DNA from: SURF-43 sp964628985
GTDB lineage: Bacteria > Chloroflexota > Dehalococcoidia > UBA2979
Length of the DNA stretch: 64,000 nucleotides
Reading direction: 5' to 3'
Assembly: GCA_964628985.1 (NCBI GenBank)
Contig: CAZVNJ010000005.1
Location: 32,766 to 96,765 of the forward strand
The notes under the pieces were generated by a model. It saw only the letters and a list, made by a program, of their open reading frames with translations. It did no database searches and was not told the origin of the DNA. This document shows positions 42,095-51,567 of this stretch, one piece after another; within the stretch, counting starts at the first letter, position 1; each line of letters starts with the position of its first letter. Position numbers and translations under genes: made by a program.

Positions 42095-43327
42095 TCAGCG
42101 CTTCGTGTAGGCGTGGATCTTGGACGACAGCGTCGGCACGGGCGGGAAAGTGACGGGCGAAGGCGTGGGCGGTGCGCTCGCCGCCTTCACCGACGCACCA
42201 GGCTCGGTATTGGACGCCGCCGCGGGCGGCACTCGGAGGCGCATGCCTGCGACGGCGGTGCCGAACATGAGGGCGCTGTTCGCGTCGACCAGGGCGGGGA
42301 CCGTCGTCTTTAGCTGCCTGGCGATATCAGCCAGACTCTCGCCCTCCCCCACGAGGTAGGAAGACGACCGAGGTGGAGTGTTCTTCAGCATCCGCCAGAT
42401 GCCGGGATCAGCAACCCCAAAGCGCCAGACCGAGACGGTCTCCGCCTGCTCGCCGTATGACTGATTGATGAACTCGCCCCAGGCGGACAGCGTGCCCGTC
42501 GTGCCGTCACCGATCGGGTGAAGGGGCAGGCCGTATGCCCGCAGGTGCCGCATGGCAGACTCGACCACGAACGCCGGCGTGACGCCACGGGCAGGCACCT
42601 GCTCGCCGCTGCGCTGATACCCCTTGATGTTGGCCGGAGACTTGAACAGGTCCCAGTAGGTCTGCGGCGAGATCTCATCGCTGAACGCTGCGAACTCCTT
42701 AAGAGGGATCCGGGGCAGTTCCCAGGGACGCGGGTCAACCGAGGTGGAAACCCAGGAGTTCGGGCGGAGCCGCCTGAGCTCCGCACCGAACTTCGTCGCA
42801 CTCTCGGGCGTCCCCTGCCAGAAGCCAGCGTGTGACTCCAGGTCCAGGAACAGGCTGCGGGCTCCGGCTCCGAGGACGTCCGCGGCCATCGCGGCTTCCT
42901 TTTGCGGATCCTTGCCATGCACCACGGCCCACGCGTGGAACGGGACCCCGCCCTGCTCAAAGAACCTGGCGAGCGCCGCCACGCCGGCTGGCCCGCTCGC
43001 ACCTGTGGCGTGGTAGCGGCCCATCCAGCTCGTGGCGTCATGCGTCTTCAGGACAACACCGAGGCCGTTGGCTGCAAGGGTGTCGCGGATCTTCGTCGGG
43101 TCTCCATCGGCCTGGAACTGCCACACCCACGCGAGGTGTCGGGACTCCGGACGCATTCTGATCGCCCGCTGTTGCTCGACTGGCTCGGAGGGACTCTGCG
43201 TCACGAGGTTCGTCGCCGCAGACACGCGGGAGGAGATCGACATCGGCATCAACGCCGCGGCCGCCACCCCACCTAACCCTGCGACCACACGCCGACGACT
43301 GATCAGATGCGCGGAGGAATACTCCAC
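42095..43327 (-). CDS. Exported LysM protein with a Tat-like signal
   Basis: This 410-residue protein begins with a twin-arginine-like leader (SRRRVVAGLGGVAAAALM). A domain of about 260 residues follows (HLAWVWQFQ, LFLDLESHAG, DEISPQTYWDLF) that looks like a TIM-barrel glycoside-hydrolase fold, but no family was named with certainty. A LysM-like module (about 325-372; YLVGEGESLADIARQL) follows, then a Pro/Ser/Thr-rich tail. The GTG at 43327 is chosen for its AAGGAG SD; an upstream in-frame start at 43375 lacks this. It probably works at the peptidoglycan. Its leader is structured. Confidence 0.75.
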   Translation of the reverse strand: MEYSSAHLISRRRVVAGLGGVAAAALMPMSISSRVSAATNLVTQSPSEPVEQQRAIRMRPESRHLAWVWQFQADGDPTKIRDTLAANGLGVVLKTHDATSWMGRYHATGASGPAGVAALARFFEQGGVPFHAWAVVHGKDPQKEAAMAADVLGAGARSLFLDLESHAGFWQGTPESATKFGAELRRLRPNSWVSTSVDPRPWELPRIPLKEFAAFSDEISPQTYWDLFKSPANIKGYQRSGEQVPARGVTPAFVVESAMRHLRAYGLPLHPIGDGTTGTLSAWGEFINQSYGEQAETVSVWRFGVADPGIWRMLKNTPPRSSSYLVGEGESLADIARQLKTTVPALVDANSALMFGTAVAGMRLRVPPAAASNTEPGASVKAASAPPTPSPVTFPPVPTLSSKIHAYTKR

Positions 43328-43354
43328 CGAGGGCTCCTTCGTTGGGGCCGCCGA

Positions 43355-43406
43355 AGGACATCGCACTGCCCCCATCGCGCGCCCGAAGGTGCGCGGCAGA
43401 TGTCCT
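43355..43406 (-). promoter_or_regulatory. Stable leader hairpin of the LysM gene
   Basis: AGGACATC (43355) pairs with GATGTCCT (43399), and inside it CGCGCGCC pairs with GGTGCGCG around the tetraloop CGAA. It ends 27 bases upstream of the GTG start. Confidence 0.5.
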
Positions 43407-43462
43407 CGACTGCGACACGAGTTGGCTTCAACCCCTGGACTGAGCCGGGGTGGGTCGGGACT

Positions 43463-43585
43463 GATACTGCGAGATCGTGGCCCTACCGATGGGTGCCTAT
43501 GACAAAGTCATAACGAAACGTCTCGACCACATAGCAGGTCGAGGCATCAGGACAAATCTACCGAATGTAGTTATGTCGCAGTATC
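43463..43585. repeat. Nested inverted repeats forming a multi-branched structure
   Basis: GATACTGCGA (43463-43472) and TCGCAGTATC (43576-43585) form a perfect 10-bp closing stem. Inside are TATGAC-AAA-GTCATA (43498-43512), CTCGACC-N8-GGTCGAG (43522-43543) and CTAC-N5-GTAG (43558-43570). The set fits a folded RNA in the LysM-gene leader or a DNA element; no known riboswitch was matched. Confidence 0.55.
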
Positions 43586-43657
43586 TCGGGTCGCGTCGCG
43601 CTCAGAACGCTACCCCTGTTACGCGCCTGCAACGCCGAAGCCGCGCGCCCGTGAGGA

Positions 43658-46600
43658 TCAGTTCGCCGGCGTGGGTGAGGGCGCGGGAGTCGCGGATGCA
43701 GAGAAGGGCGCCGTGTCACGCGGCGCACGTGTCGGTGATGGGGTGGTCGCGCCACCTCGAGCCAGGGTGACCTGGGCGAGGGCCTGGCTCGTCTGTCCCG
43801 ACCGATCTCGCACCGTGAGCCGAAGCATGTAGGTACCGTCCGGCAGCCCGGCCGTGCTCCAGGTCGCGAGGTTTCCGCCCAGCACTTCGGAGGTCCCGCG
43901 GCCGACGACGCCCCAGGCGGACGGGGACGTCCCCAATCCCACCTCAACGAGGTATTCGGCGAGGTTGTTCGAGACGGCGTACCCGGTGACGGCATGGGTC
44001 GCCCCGGTGACCACCCCCGAGACGCCAGGACCGAACGCGGCGAGGATGCCGGTCGGACTGCTGCCCTGCGCCCCTCCATCCCCCACCATCACCGTGGACA
44101 CGGCGTGAAGTTCACCGAGCGTCGAGTCCGTCGTCCGGAGGCGGAGCGTGTACTCCCCCGGTGTGAGGCTTCGCGTGTCCCACATCGCCAGCGTGCCGGT
44201 CACCGGGCCGTTTGCGACCTGTAGCGGCGTCCACGAACTGGGGGTGGGGCCGGCTCCGAACTCCACGACGGAGACGACGGCGTTGGGAGGCGCGGCACGC
44301 CCGGTGACGGCCACTACCCCGCTCACTCGTTGCCGGGAACCCGGCGAGAGGATCGCCACGCTCTCGGAGCCGGGCGAGCGCAACAGCCCCTGACTGGTCA
44401 ACCAGGTGCGCAGCGCTGACTCGGAGGCCGGCAACACAAGACGCACCTCGCTGCCACCAACAACAGAGACCATCGAGCCTCCGGAGGTGACACGCTGCCA
44501 CCAGGTGTCCTGCAGCGGCTTCACATCCGTGGCGACGAGCCCCTTGTAGCGGTGCTGCGTGGGGCAGAGCGGGCTGGCGACGAAACCAGAAGGCCAGCAC
44601 AGGGTCGCCTCCGCGACCGTCGAGGGCCGCGGGAATGGCTTGGGCGGGAGAGAGAGCTGCTTGCTCACGTCGTCGATAACGTCTCGCCACAACGGCCAAG
44701 CGATGGTGGTCGAGTAGATGTTCCGCATCGGCTGCTTGTTGGCGTTTCCGATCCAGACTCCCACGACAAGGTCCGGGGTATACCCGAACGCCCACGTGTC
44801 GCCGATGTCGGTGCCCAGCGTCTCGAACGGCGCGCTCGTGCCGGTCTTGTGGCCGGTCGGTCGTCCCGGCACTTCCAGCGCACCGCAGGACCAGACAATG
44901 CACGTGTTCTTGGGATCCGAGAGCACTGAAGTGACCATGTACGTGACGCTGGCCGGTGCGACGCGCGTCTCCTGGGGGGCGGGGGCCTCGTGCGACCAAC
45001 CACGCGAGGACTTCACCGAGAGCAGGACCACCGGGTCGATGGTGCGCTCTCCCTCGTCGTGGGGTACGACGGCGCGCTGGCCGCGCAGGACGCCTCCGTT
45101 CGCGAGGGTGGTGTAGGCAAAGGTGGCGTCCCCAAGCGTGACGTCCGCCCCGCCGAGGGTGACGGCGGGACCGTACCCACGAGGGTCGTCCAGCGTGGTG
45201 AAGCCGCTCTTCCTCAGGAGGGCCAGCGTGTCTGGCACACCGGCGAAGATGATCGCCTTGAGCGCCGTCACGTTGAGCGAGTTCCCCAGGGAAGCCGCGG
45301 CAGTGACAAGGCCGTTGTACTTCTCATTCGGGTTGGTTGGTGAGAACAACTTGCCCGTCGCGGGGTCCGTGATCTCCGTCTTCGTGTCCAGGATGTTTGT
45401 CCCGGTACTCCAGCCCTTCTGGAAGGCCATGAGGTAGGTAAACGGCTTCAGAGTCGACCCGGGCGACCGGAGCGCCTTGACCATGTCGTTCCGGCCCTCG
45501 ATGTCGTCGCGGAAATAGTCCCGGCTCCCGACGTAGGCGAGGATCTGGCCGGTCTTCGGGTCGATCACTTCGACAGCGCCGTTGTGCCCCCCTGAGACGT
45601 TCTCGTTGGCAGCAATGTGCTTCTCTAGCGCCGCCTCCGCGGTGCGCTGCACCTCGATGTCGAGGGTCGTCACGATCTCGAGACCGTCGTCGAAGAGGGC
45701 GCGGTCACCGAAGCGTGCGCGGATCTCGGCAGCCACGGGGCCCAGAACGAAGTGAGGCGCGAGGATGTCGAAGCGCTTCTCCTGTGTCCGGAAGACCAGT
45801 TCTTCGGCGCGTGCGGCGTCTGCCTCTTCCGGCGTAATGGCGCCGTGCCTCACCATGAGGTCGAGCACCTCACCCTGCCGCCACTTCGCGTTCTCGTAGT
45901 TGTTGAGCGGGTCGTAGGCCACCGGTGCCTGCGGAATCCCTGCCAGCAAGGCGGCCTCGGCCAAGGTGAGGTCCTTCGCCGGCTTTCCAAAGTAGCCATC
46001 GGCCGCAGCCTCGACCCCGACGTAGATGCCGCCGTAAGAGATCGAGTTGAGGTACCACTCGAGGATCTGGTCCTTCGAGTAGCGCTTCGTCAGCTCGAGG
46101 GCGATGACGACCTCGCGGAGCTTGCGCGATACCGTGCGGTCGTATCGCTCCTCGCGCGGGATGTAGATGTTCTTCGCGAGCTGCTGCGTGATCGAGGAGC
46201 CGCCGGTCCCCTCAAGGAAACCGCCGCCGTGGAACGGCGTGAAGTTCTCCAGACCAGCGCGAGCCAGGCCTCGAATGTTCAAGCCGCTGTTCTCATAGAA
46301 GGTGACGTCCTCCGTGGAGACCGTCGCCTTGGTCAGCCACGGGGAGATCTCAGCGAGCGGCACCGGCCGCCTCAAGCCGCCGAACTCGTCGACAAACTCG
46401 TAGAGCAGGACACCATTGCGGTCATACACTCGAGCGCCACCACCGGGCAGACGCGCAAGCAACTCCTCCGGTGCCACGACACCTCGCGCGTAGTCCCGGT
46501 ACCGATCCCACGCGTACACGCCGCCGGCCGTCGCGACCATGGCCGACGTCGCGAACAGGACGGCAAAGAAGAGCAGAAAGACGCGTGCCACCCGTCGAGG

Positions 46601-46918
46601 CCGCAGTCTCCGCGCCGCAACCGCTCTGACCCTCCGCGCGACCTCCAGCGGCGGATGGCGCTCCAGGACATCTCCCACAGACCAGGAGGCACGGAACACC
46701 GCGTCACGGACCACTCTGGCGAGCACAGCGGAGCGGCCCGTCCCCACGTCCGCCCAGGTGCGCGAGCGGGCACGCAGGCGGACCAGTGCCAGGGCAAGGG
46801 CGACTCGCGCCTCGACACCTGCCTGCCGCCAGTCGACCGCCCGGACACGCTCGCGGAGCACCTGCACCCGAGCAGCCAGGGTCTCTCTCGGATGGATGTT
46901 CACGACGCCTCGCATCAC
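43658..46918 (-). CDS. Class A penicillin-binding protein (PBP1A-type) with long N- and C-terminal extensions
   Basis: This 1086-residue bifunctional murein synthase has a basic cytoplasmic N-terminus of about 110 residues, one membrane helix (111-135), a glycosyltransferase domain (about 150-345; E203 in STEDVTFYENSG and GGSSITQQLAKN) and a transpeptidase domain (about 440-740) with STLK (488-491), SLN and HKTGTS. In the first motif the usual His is Asn (FYEN). About 300 C-terminal residues hold two Ig-like repeats (GTLAMWDTRSL, GNLATWSTAGL) and a Pro/Ser/Thr tail. GTG then ATG at 46918/46915. Confidence 0.92.
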   Translation of the reverse strand: MMRGVVNIHPRETLAARVQVLRERVRAVDWRQAGVEARVALALALVRLRARSRTWADVGTGRSAVLARVVRDAVFRASWSVGDVLERHPPLEVARRVRAVAARRLRPRRVARVFLLFFAVLFATSAMVATAGGVYAWDRYRDYARGVVAPEELLARLPGGGARVYDRNGVLLYEFVDEFGGLRRPVPLAEISPWLTKATVSTEDVTFYENSGLNIRGLARAGLENFTPFHGGGFLEGTGGSSITQQLAKNIYIPREERYDRTVSRKLREVVIALELTKRYSKDQILEWYLNSISYGGIYVGVEAAADGYFGKPAKDLTLAEAALLAGIPQAPVAYDPLNNYENAKWRQGEVLDLMVRHGAITPEEADAARAEELVFRTQEKRFDILAPHFVLGPVAAEIRARFGDRALFDDGLEIVTTLDIEVQRTAEAALEKHIAANENVSGGHNGAVEVIDPKTGQILAYVGSRDYFRDDIEGRNDMVKALRSPGSTLKPFTYLMAFQKGWSTGTNILDTKTEITDPATGKLFSPTNPNEKYNGLVTAAASLGNSLNVTALKAIIFAGVPDTLALLRKSGFTTLDDPRGYGPAVTLGGADVTLGDATFAYTTLANGGVLRGQRAVVPHDEGERTIDPVVLLSVKSSRGWSHEAPAPQETRVAPASVTYMVTSVLSDPKNTCIVWSCGALEVPGRPTGHKTGTSAPFETLGTDIGDTWAFGYTPDLVVGVWIGNANKQPMRNIYSTTIAWPLWRDVIDDVSKQLSLPPKPFPRPSTVAEATLCWPSGFVASPLCPTQHRYKGLVATDVKPLQDTWWQRVTSGGSMVSVVGGSEVRLVLPASESALRTWLTSQGLLRSPGSESVAILSPGSRQRVSGVVAVTGRAAPPNAVVSVVEFGAGPTPSSWTPLQVANGPVTGTLAMWDTRSLTPGEYTLRLRTTDSTLGELHAVSTVMVGDGGAQGSSPTGILAAFGPGVSGVVTGATHAVTGYAVSNNLAEYLVEVGLGTSPSAWGVVGRGTSEVLGGNLATWSTAGLPDGTYMLRLTVRDRSGQTSQALAQVTLARGGATTPSPTRAPRDTAPFSASATPAPSPTPAN

Positions 46919-47122
46919 GGTCCGGCGTACGCCGGTGCGTCATTGAGGCTACGCATCGTTGCTTTCGTTCTCGCAAGGCGCCCGGGTGGCTTGTCACGAA
47001 ATAATGTCGGTCTCCCCATCACACCCCGTCATTGAAACGCAATGCGCTTCGCCCCCCTCTTGAGGCGACTGCGACTCGACCATCGATACCTTCTTGCTTG
47101 TCAGTAGGAGAGGCGGTGCGCG
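46919..47122. other. Divergent intergenic region
   Basis: No gene was recognised between the PBP gene and the small coupled ORF. Confidence 0.3.
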
Positions 47123-47284
47123 ATGGCCGGTGTGCCCTGGTGGTACGCGTTTGTCCGTGAGTGGCGCCAACGTGCCTTTCTGGAGACGTGGCGCTGGCCA
47201 CAGGACATCCACCTGACGAATGGCGATGCGCTCGACGGTCTCCCGCGACCGCTGGGCGGTAACGTGCCGGCACGATCGCCGTGA
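47123..47284 (+). CDS. Small Trp-rich protein coupled to an XRE regulator
   Basis: This 53-codon ORF starts at ATG 47123 after TAGGAGAGG and ends with a TGA overlapping the GTG of the regulator (GTGA at 47281-47284). It is rich in aromatic and basic residues (PWWYAF, WRQRAFLETWRWPQ). The overlap and SD support real translation. No family is recognised; a toxin or effector partner of the XRE protein is possible but unproven. Confidence 0.45.
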   Translation: MAGVPWWYAFVREWRQRAFLETWRWPQDIHLTNGDALDGLPRPLGGNVPARSP

Positions 47285-47559
47285 CGAACGATCCGCTCGC
47301 GCAACGCCGTGCCCTGGGTCGCCGGATCCGCACGTGGCGCGTCCGCCGGCAACTCTCGCAGGCGACCCTTGCGTCTAGCATTGGCGTGACGCAGTCCACG
47401 TTATCGAACTACGAGAACGGCAAGCGCGACCTCTCTGTCTCGATCCTGCTCAAGCTCGCGGACAACCTGGACGTCGACCTCGAAGATCTCACGGGGCACA
47501 CGAGCCGTCCGCGGCGCCACAGCGACGCCTCGCCCTCCACCAGCTCCCGCCCCCGATAG
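47281..47559 (+). CDS. XRE-family helix-turn-helix regulator
   Basis: This 92-residue protein has one Cro/C1-type HTH (about 11-68): LGRRIRTWRVRRQLSQATLA, IGVTQSTLSNYENGKRDLS, LLKLADNLDVDLEDLTG. A Ser/Arg/Pro-rich tail follows. GTG start overlaps the small ORF upstream. Targets are not known; the coupled small ORF suggests joint regulation, like antitoxin modules. Confidence 0.85.
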   Translation: MTNDPLAQRRALGRRIRTWRVRRQLSQATLASSIGVTQSTLSNYENGKRDLSVSILLKLADNLDVDLEDLTGHTSRPRRHSDASPSTSSRPR

Positions 47560-47641
47560 ACGCCGCGCGCGCCGCGCACCCGCGAGGCTACCTGGCACAC
47601 CCCGGGGGGACTTGCAAGATCCGCGCGGGGCAGAAGCCGCC

Positions 47642-48139
47642 CTACCGGCTGCTCCGCGCCGCTCCACCGCGATCGACGAGGTGAGAGCGGAGGAAGTAGG
47701 CGTGCAGGTCAATCTCTCGCTGCGCCTCGATGTAGATGTCCTGGGTCGTCAGGTCCTTCGACTCATCCGCCGCTTCGATCGCCGCCGTCAGCGAGAGGCT
47801 GTAACGTTCAAAGCGATCGAGGATCGCCTGCACCGCCTCATCCTCAGGGAGTTCGTCGGCGTCCAGGTCCTCCAGCGGCGATTCGGCCGCCGCCTGTCTG
47901 ACGGTCCCGCGCGCCACCCCGCGCAGAGCGCGGACTCGCTCCGCGAAGATGTCCACCTGCGCCAGCAGCAGCGCGGCCTGCTCGTCGAACAGCCGGTGCA
48001 ATGCGATGAAGTTGGGCCCCACCACGTTCCAGTGCGCCTGCTTGACCTGACTGCGCAGATCGGCAGCCAGTGCCACGTGGAAGTTCAGCGTGTCCACCGT
48101 GTCCGCCACCGGGGTGCGCTTGGCGCTTCTCGTCGTCAT
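47642..48139 (-). CDS. dps: Dps-family DNA-starvation/ferritin protein
   Basis: This 165-residue protein has all four interface ferroxidase residues in Dps spacing: H36 (QAHWNVVG), H48, D63 and E67 (AQVDIFAERV). Dps forms 12-mers that oxidise and store iron and protect DNA. It has no long Lys/Arg N-terminal tail beyond MTTRSAKRTP. ATG 48139 follows AAGGAGGG. It diverges from a hypothetical membrane protein gene; peroxide- or stationary-phase control is common but not visible. Confidence 0.92.
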   Translation of the reverse strand: MTTRSAKRTPVADTVDTLNFHVALAADLRSQVKQAHWNVVGPNFIALHRLFDEQAALLLAQVDIFAERVRALRGVARGTVRQAAAESPLEDLDADELPEDEAVQAILDRFERYSLSLTAAIEAADESKDLTTQDIYIEAQREIDLHAYFLRSHLVDRGGAARSSR

Positions 48140-48376
48140 GGGTCGCCCTCCTTGCGGCGCGATGCGAAGCCTCGATCCACCGTATCTCGCCTGACCGGGC
48201 GTGGGCCCTCTCGCCCCTCCCGGGCGCAGGGCCGGCATACCGATGACTCAGAGCGGCGCGGGACTGATATGGGCGTGACACGGACGCTGGGTCAGCGTGT
48301 GCGAAGTGACACGAGGCGCCTCCTACGCTCAGGTCAATCGGCGCCGAATGACGGCGCCACAGAGCGAGGTGGCCTG

Positions 48377-49063
48377 ATGATCCCGATGCGGCAGTTCCTG
48401 CGTGAACACGAGATTACTGGCGACGTAGAGGTATGCGTCCCTGGGAGTGCGGGTGCGACTTCGCTGGAAGTCACGGACTACCGAGTAATCGTCCGCCGCG
48501 GCGAAAGGAGGTTTGAGGCGACCCTGCGACGTCCTGCTGGGGCCCCGGCTCCCTCACTGAGTGAAGCGATCGCGGAGATCGCCCGCAACGTTTCCCTGGC
48601 GTCCGATGGCCCGCAGACGCCCGAGGTCCTTCGTGAGGTCGGCCGTCTGCGGGACTTCCTGGGCGACCAGACTTACACGGAACTCCTCTTCGAGTTCGGC
48701 CGCCGTCCGGAGGAGGAGATGGAGGCCGGCGACCAGACGGGCGATCCTGCGCGGCCGGACGAGATGACGAACCAGGAGGCTGGTGCCCTGACAGGCGCGG
48801 CACGCGAGTCCCGCCCGCTCGGCTGGGCGCGCTACTTGATCGGTGTGCCGGTGGTGGCACTCGGCGCCACCGGTCTGCTGCTCGCGCGGGGCCGGCGCGC
48901 CACGGCGTTGGCCGTCGCCGCTGGTGGTGCGGTCACCACACTGATCGCTGCCGGTGGTGTGGCGCAGTGGCGTCGCCGCGCGCGGCGCCTCTCCGTGCAA
49001 GAGAAACTGGAATCACTGACGGATCAGACCACGTCGATCCAGACAGGCAGCGCGCCTTCGTAG
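48377..49063 (+). CDS. Hypothetical membrane protein
   Basis: This 228-residue protein of unknown family has a soluble N-terminal half (about 1-150, acidic near the centre) and two C-terminal helices (about 153-172 and 175-196), followed by a basic stretch (QWRRRARRLSV). ATG 48377 follows GAGGTGG; an earlier in-frame ATG at 48270 would add 36 residues. No catalytic motif was seen. Confidence 0.6.
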   Translation: MIPMRQFLREHEITGDVEVCVPGSAGATSLEVTDYRVIVRRGERRFEATLRRPAGAPAPSLSEAIAEIARNVSLASDGPQTPEVLREVGRLRDFLGDQTYTELLFEFGRRPEEEMEAGDQTGDPARPDEMTNQEAGALTGAARESRPLGWARYLIGVPVVALGATGLLLARGRRATALAVAAGGAVTTLIAAGGVAQWRRRARRLSVQEKLESLTDQTTSIQTGSAPS

Positions 49064-49089
49064 CGCGGCCCTCATTCGCGAGGGCGCGC
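49063..49089. terminator. Bidirectional stem-loop between convergent genes
   Basis: GCGCG-G-CCCTC pairs with GAGGGCGCGC around ATTCGC (10 bp, one bulged G), between the hypothetical membrane protein and the response regulator genes. Confidence 0.55.
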
Positions 49090-49132
49090 CCGCCATCAGG
49101 TCACGTGGCGCAGGGGATACAGACCGGACCGT

Positions 49133-49909
49133 CTACTCGACGTCATCGGCATCCTGGGCGTCGTCCCGCGAGCCCTCGGCTGCGACGCCAACTGGGGTTG
49201 GCTCCGCGGAGGCCGTGTCGTGGAACATGTACCCCATGCCGGGGAACGTCTGGATGATCGAGTCGCCGTTGTGATCCGGTTCGAGCTTGCGGCGGAGGCG
49301 GGACACCCACACGCGCAGATACTGCAGGTCGTTCACGTACTCGGGGCCCCAGACCTTGCCGAGGATCTCCGGGTTCATGAGGACTTTGCCGCGGTTGCGG
49401 ACGAGTACCTCCAGGAGACCCCACTCGGTGCGGGTGAGCGAGACGAGTTCGCCATTCCGGTGCACAGTGCGCTTGGTGAGGTCGATGGAAAGATCGCCAA
49501 CGGTCACGGACGCATCGCTGGAGGTGCCTTCTTGCTGACGTGCTCGCCTCAGGACCGCACGCACCCGCGCGGTCAACTCTTCCGGGTTGAACGGCTTGGA
49601 GAGATAGTCGTCCGCGCCCAGCTCGAGGCCGCGGACCTTGTCGCTGTCTCGGGTCTTGCCCGTGAGCATGATCGCCGGGATCGGACCACGCTCACGCAGA
49701 CGTGCGAGGACTTCGTAGCCCGAAATATCCGGGAGCATGATGTCGAGGATCACGAGGTCCGGGCGCACCTCGAAGGCGCGTTCGATCGCCTCCTCACCGG
49801 TGGCCGCAGTGACGGGACGGAAGCCCTCATCTTTGAGTTGGAGTCGCACGAGCTTCTGAATCGAGACGTCATCGTCGACGACCAGAATCACCGGGTGCAC
49901 TTGCTGCAT
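49133..49909 (-). CDS. OmpR/PhoB-family response regulator
   Basis: This 258-residue protein has a receiver (D12-D14, phosphoacceptor D56 in LVILDIMLPD, K in SKPFNPEEL) and a winged helix (SLTRTEWGLLEVLVRNRGKV, YLRVWVSRLRRKLE), with a 30-residue acidic tail. It is divergent from a histidine kinase gene (start 49996), 86 bp away, which is its likely partner. ATG 49909 has AAGGGG upstream; a TTG at 49927 is a weaker start. Confidence 0.92.
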   Translation of the reverse strand: MQQVHPVILVVDDDVSIQKLVRLQLKDEGFRPVTAATGEEAIERAFEVRPDLVILDIMLPDISGYEVLARLRERGPIPAIMLTGKTRDSDKVRGLELGADDYLSKPFNPEELTARVRAVLRRARQQEGTSSDASVTVGDLSIDLTKRTVHRNGELVSLTRTEWGLLEVLVRNRGKVLMNPEILGKVWGPEYVNDLQYLRVWVSRLRRKLEPDHNGDSIIQTFPGMGYMFHDTASAEPTPVGVAAEGSRDDAQDADDVE

Positions 49910-49995
49910 GACCAGGATCCCCTTCAAGAACGCCCTGCTTCGGTTACCATCTCAGCCTTGGCGGCCCTGCTAACAGTAGCGGTTAAGAGTTCGCC

Positions 49996-51219
49996 GTGCT
50001 GACCCCTGTCACCCTGAACATCGTCCTCGCAGTTTCGCTAGTGATCGCGATCCTGATCGGATCTGTCGTGACGCTGCGTACACGTCGCTCGCTGACGAGG
50101 GTCCGCGCGCGGTTTGTGAGCGTGCTGGACGGCGTGGGCTTCGGTGTGTTGCTGCTCAATGAGGATGGCACGGTCCAGCACGCGAACAGTGTGGCCGGTG
50201 CCCTCCTGAGGCGACCCGAAACGGAGATCGTCGGTAAGCATTTCCACCGATTGCTCCATGAAGAGGTCGCGATCGACCAGCCCGGCATGCCGTGCGCATT
50301 CGACACAACTGTCCGAGGGCTGCAGCCGTACCGGGGCCAGGAGCAATTCGGAGACGGACACGGCAAGACGATCCCGGTGACGGTGACCGGCACCCCGATT
50401 GGCTCGGAGCGGCGCCAGATGGTGCTCACCTTCCGGGACCGCTCCAGTGACATCGTCCAGGGCCGCCAACGGGAAGAAGCGTTCGCGCTGGTATCCCACG
50501 AGATCCGAAGCCCGTTGACGGCCGTGGTGGGCTACAGCGCCCGTCTCCGCGCCGCCGTGGCGTCGGGCTCGCTTCAGGTGGACCAGCAGCGCGCTGACGA
50601 AATTGCCCTGCTCGCGCGCGAAGCAAACCGGATGCGCGAAGTGATCCTGCTCATCCTCGGCATGGCAGAGGTCGAGCGCGGACGTGTGGAAGTGGACATC
50701 GAACCCATCCGCGTCACTCAGGTGGTCAAGACCGAAGTGGACCGACTCAAACTGGACCGCCCTCACGCCCGATTCGCCGTGGATACCGAGGACGTAGTGG
50801 TCGAATCCGACGAACGGTATATCCGCCTGATCGTGCAGAACTTGCTGGAGAACGCGGCGAAATACGGGGGTGACGCGGGGCCCATCGAGGTGTCGCTCAC
50901 CTCGGAGGAGGACGGTGGATGCCGCATCACGGTTCAGGATCACGGCGACGGCATCCCTCTCGAAGCACAACCCCACATCTTCGACCGCTTCTACCGGCAT
51001 ACGAGCGCCGCTAGCCGCGGCTCTGGCATGGGCCTCGGGCTATATCTCGCACGAAGCCTGGCAGTGCGCCTCGGCGGGCACCTCACGTTCACCTCAACGC
51101 CGGGCGCGGGTGCGACGTTCGTCCTCACCCTGCCGGCCGTCTGCCCGGACGTAGCACCCCCCATGCCGGGCCCGGCGCCCATTGGGAATCCGCTGATGCC
51201 CGGACCGACGCAGAACTGA
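49996..51219 (+). CDS. PAS-domain sensor histidine kinase
   Basis: This 407-residue protein has one N-terminal membrane helix (about 7-27), a PAS domain (about 38-150), HisKA with H168 (FALVSHEIRSPL) and HATPase (NLLENAAKYGG, GSGMGLGLYLARSL). A Pro/Gly-rich tail follows. With almost no external part, it probably senses in the membrane or cytoplasm. It forms a divergent pair with the regulator at 49133. GTG start. Confidence 0.9.
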   Translation: MLTPVTLNIVLAVSLVIAILIGSVVTLRTRRSLTRVRARFVSVLDGVGFGVLLLNEDGTVQHANSVAGALLRRPETEIVGKHFHRLLHEEVAIDQPGMPCAFDTTVRGLQPYRGQEQFGDGHGKTIPVTVTGTPIGSERRQMVLTFRDRSSDIVQGRQREEAFALVSHEIRSPLTAVVGYSARLRAAVASGSLQVDQQRADEIALLAREANRMREVILLILGMAEVERGRVEVDIEPIRVTQVVKTEVDRLKLDRPHARFAVDTEDVVVESDERYIRLIVQNLLENAAKYGGDAGPIEVSLTSEEDGGCRITVQDHGDGIPLEAQPHIFDRFYRHTSAASRGSGMGLGLYLARSLAVRLGGHLTFTSTPGAGATFVLTLPAVCPDVAPPMPGPAPIGNPLMPGPTQN

Positions 51220-51339
51220 CACTGGACCTCCCGGCACGTTGTCCCAGATGACAGCCTGGGCCCTCGAGACTGACCACGGACCGAAGTGAAGTCGGCGGCC
51301 GGATCATCCCGGTTGCCGCTTCGAGAAAGGATCGCGGTC

Positions 51340-51519
51340 ATGCTGAGCTGGATTGTGGTGTTCCTGATCTTGGCCCTCGTGGCTGGCGCCTTCGGATTCG
51401 TCGGCGTCGCAGGAGCGGCAGCGAGCATCGCGCAGATTCTGTTCGTGGTGTTCCTCGTGCTGTTGGTGGTGTCGCTGATCGCACACCTGAGTACTGGACG
51501 TCGCGGCCGGGTGATGTAA
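51340..51519 (+). CDS. DUF1328 small membrane protein
   Basis: This 59-residue protein has two membrane helices and the family pattern MLSWIVVFLILALVAGAFGF followed by GVAGAAASIAQILFVVFLVL. It is related to E. coli YtjA. SD AAAGGA 9 bases upstream. Function unknown; many homologues are stress-induced. Confidence 0.88.
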   Translation: MLSWIVVFLILALVAGAFGFVGVAGAAASIAQILFVVFLVLLVVSLIAHLSTGRRGRVM

Positions 51520-51567
51520 GGGCGCCAGTCTCCTGTGCGAACCTGATGCCCCGGGAAACACGCCAAA

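Noticed and set aside
43355..43657. c-di-AMP (ydaO) or c-di-GMP riboswitch upstream of the LysM gene
   Set aside because: Cell-wall context fits, but I could not find the conserved aptamer boxes of either class; reported only as an unassigned structure.
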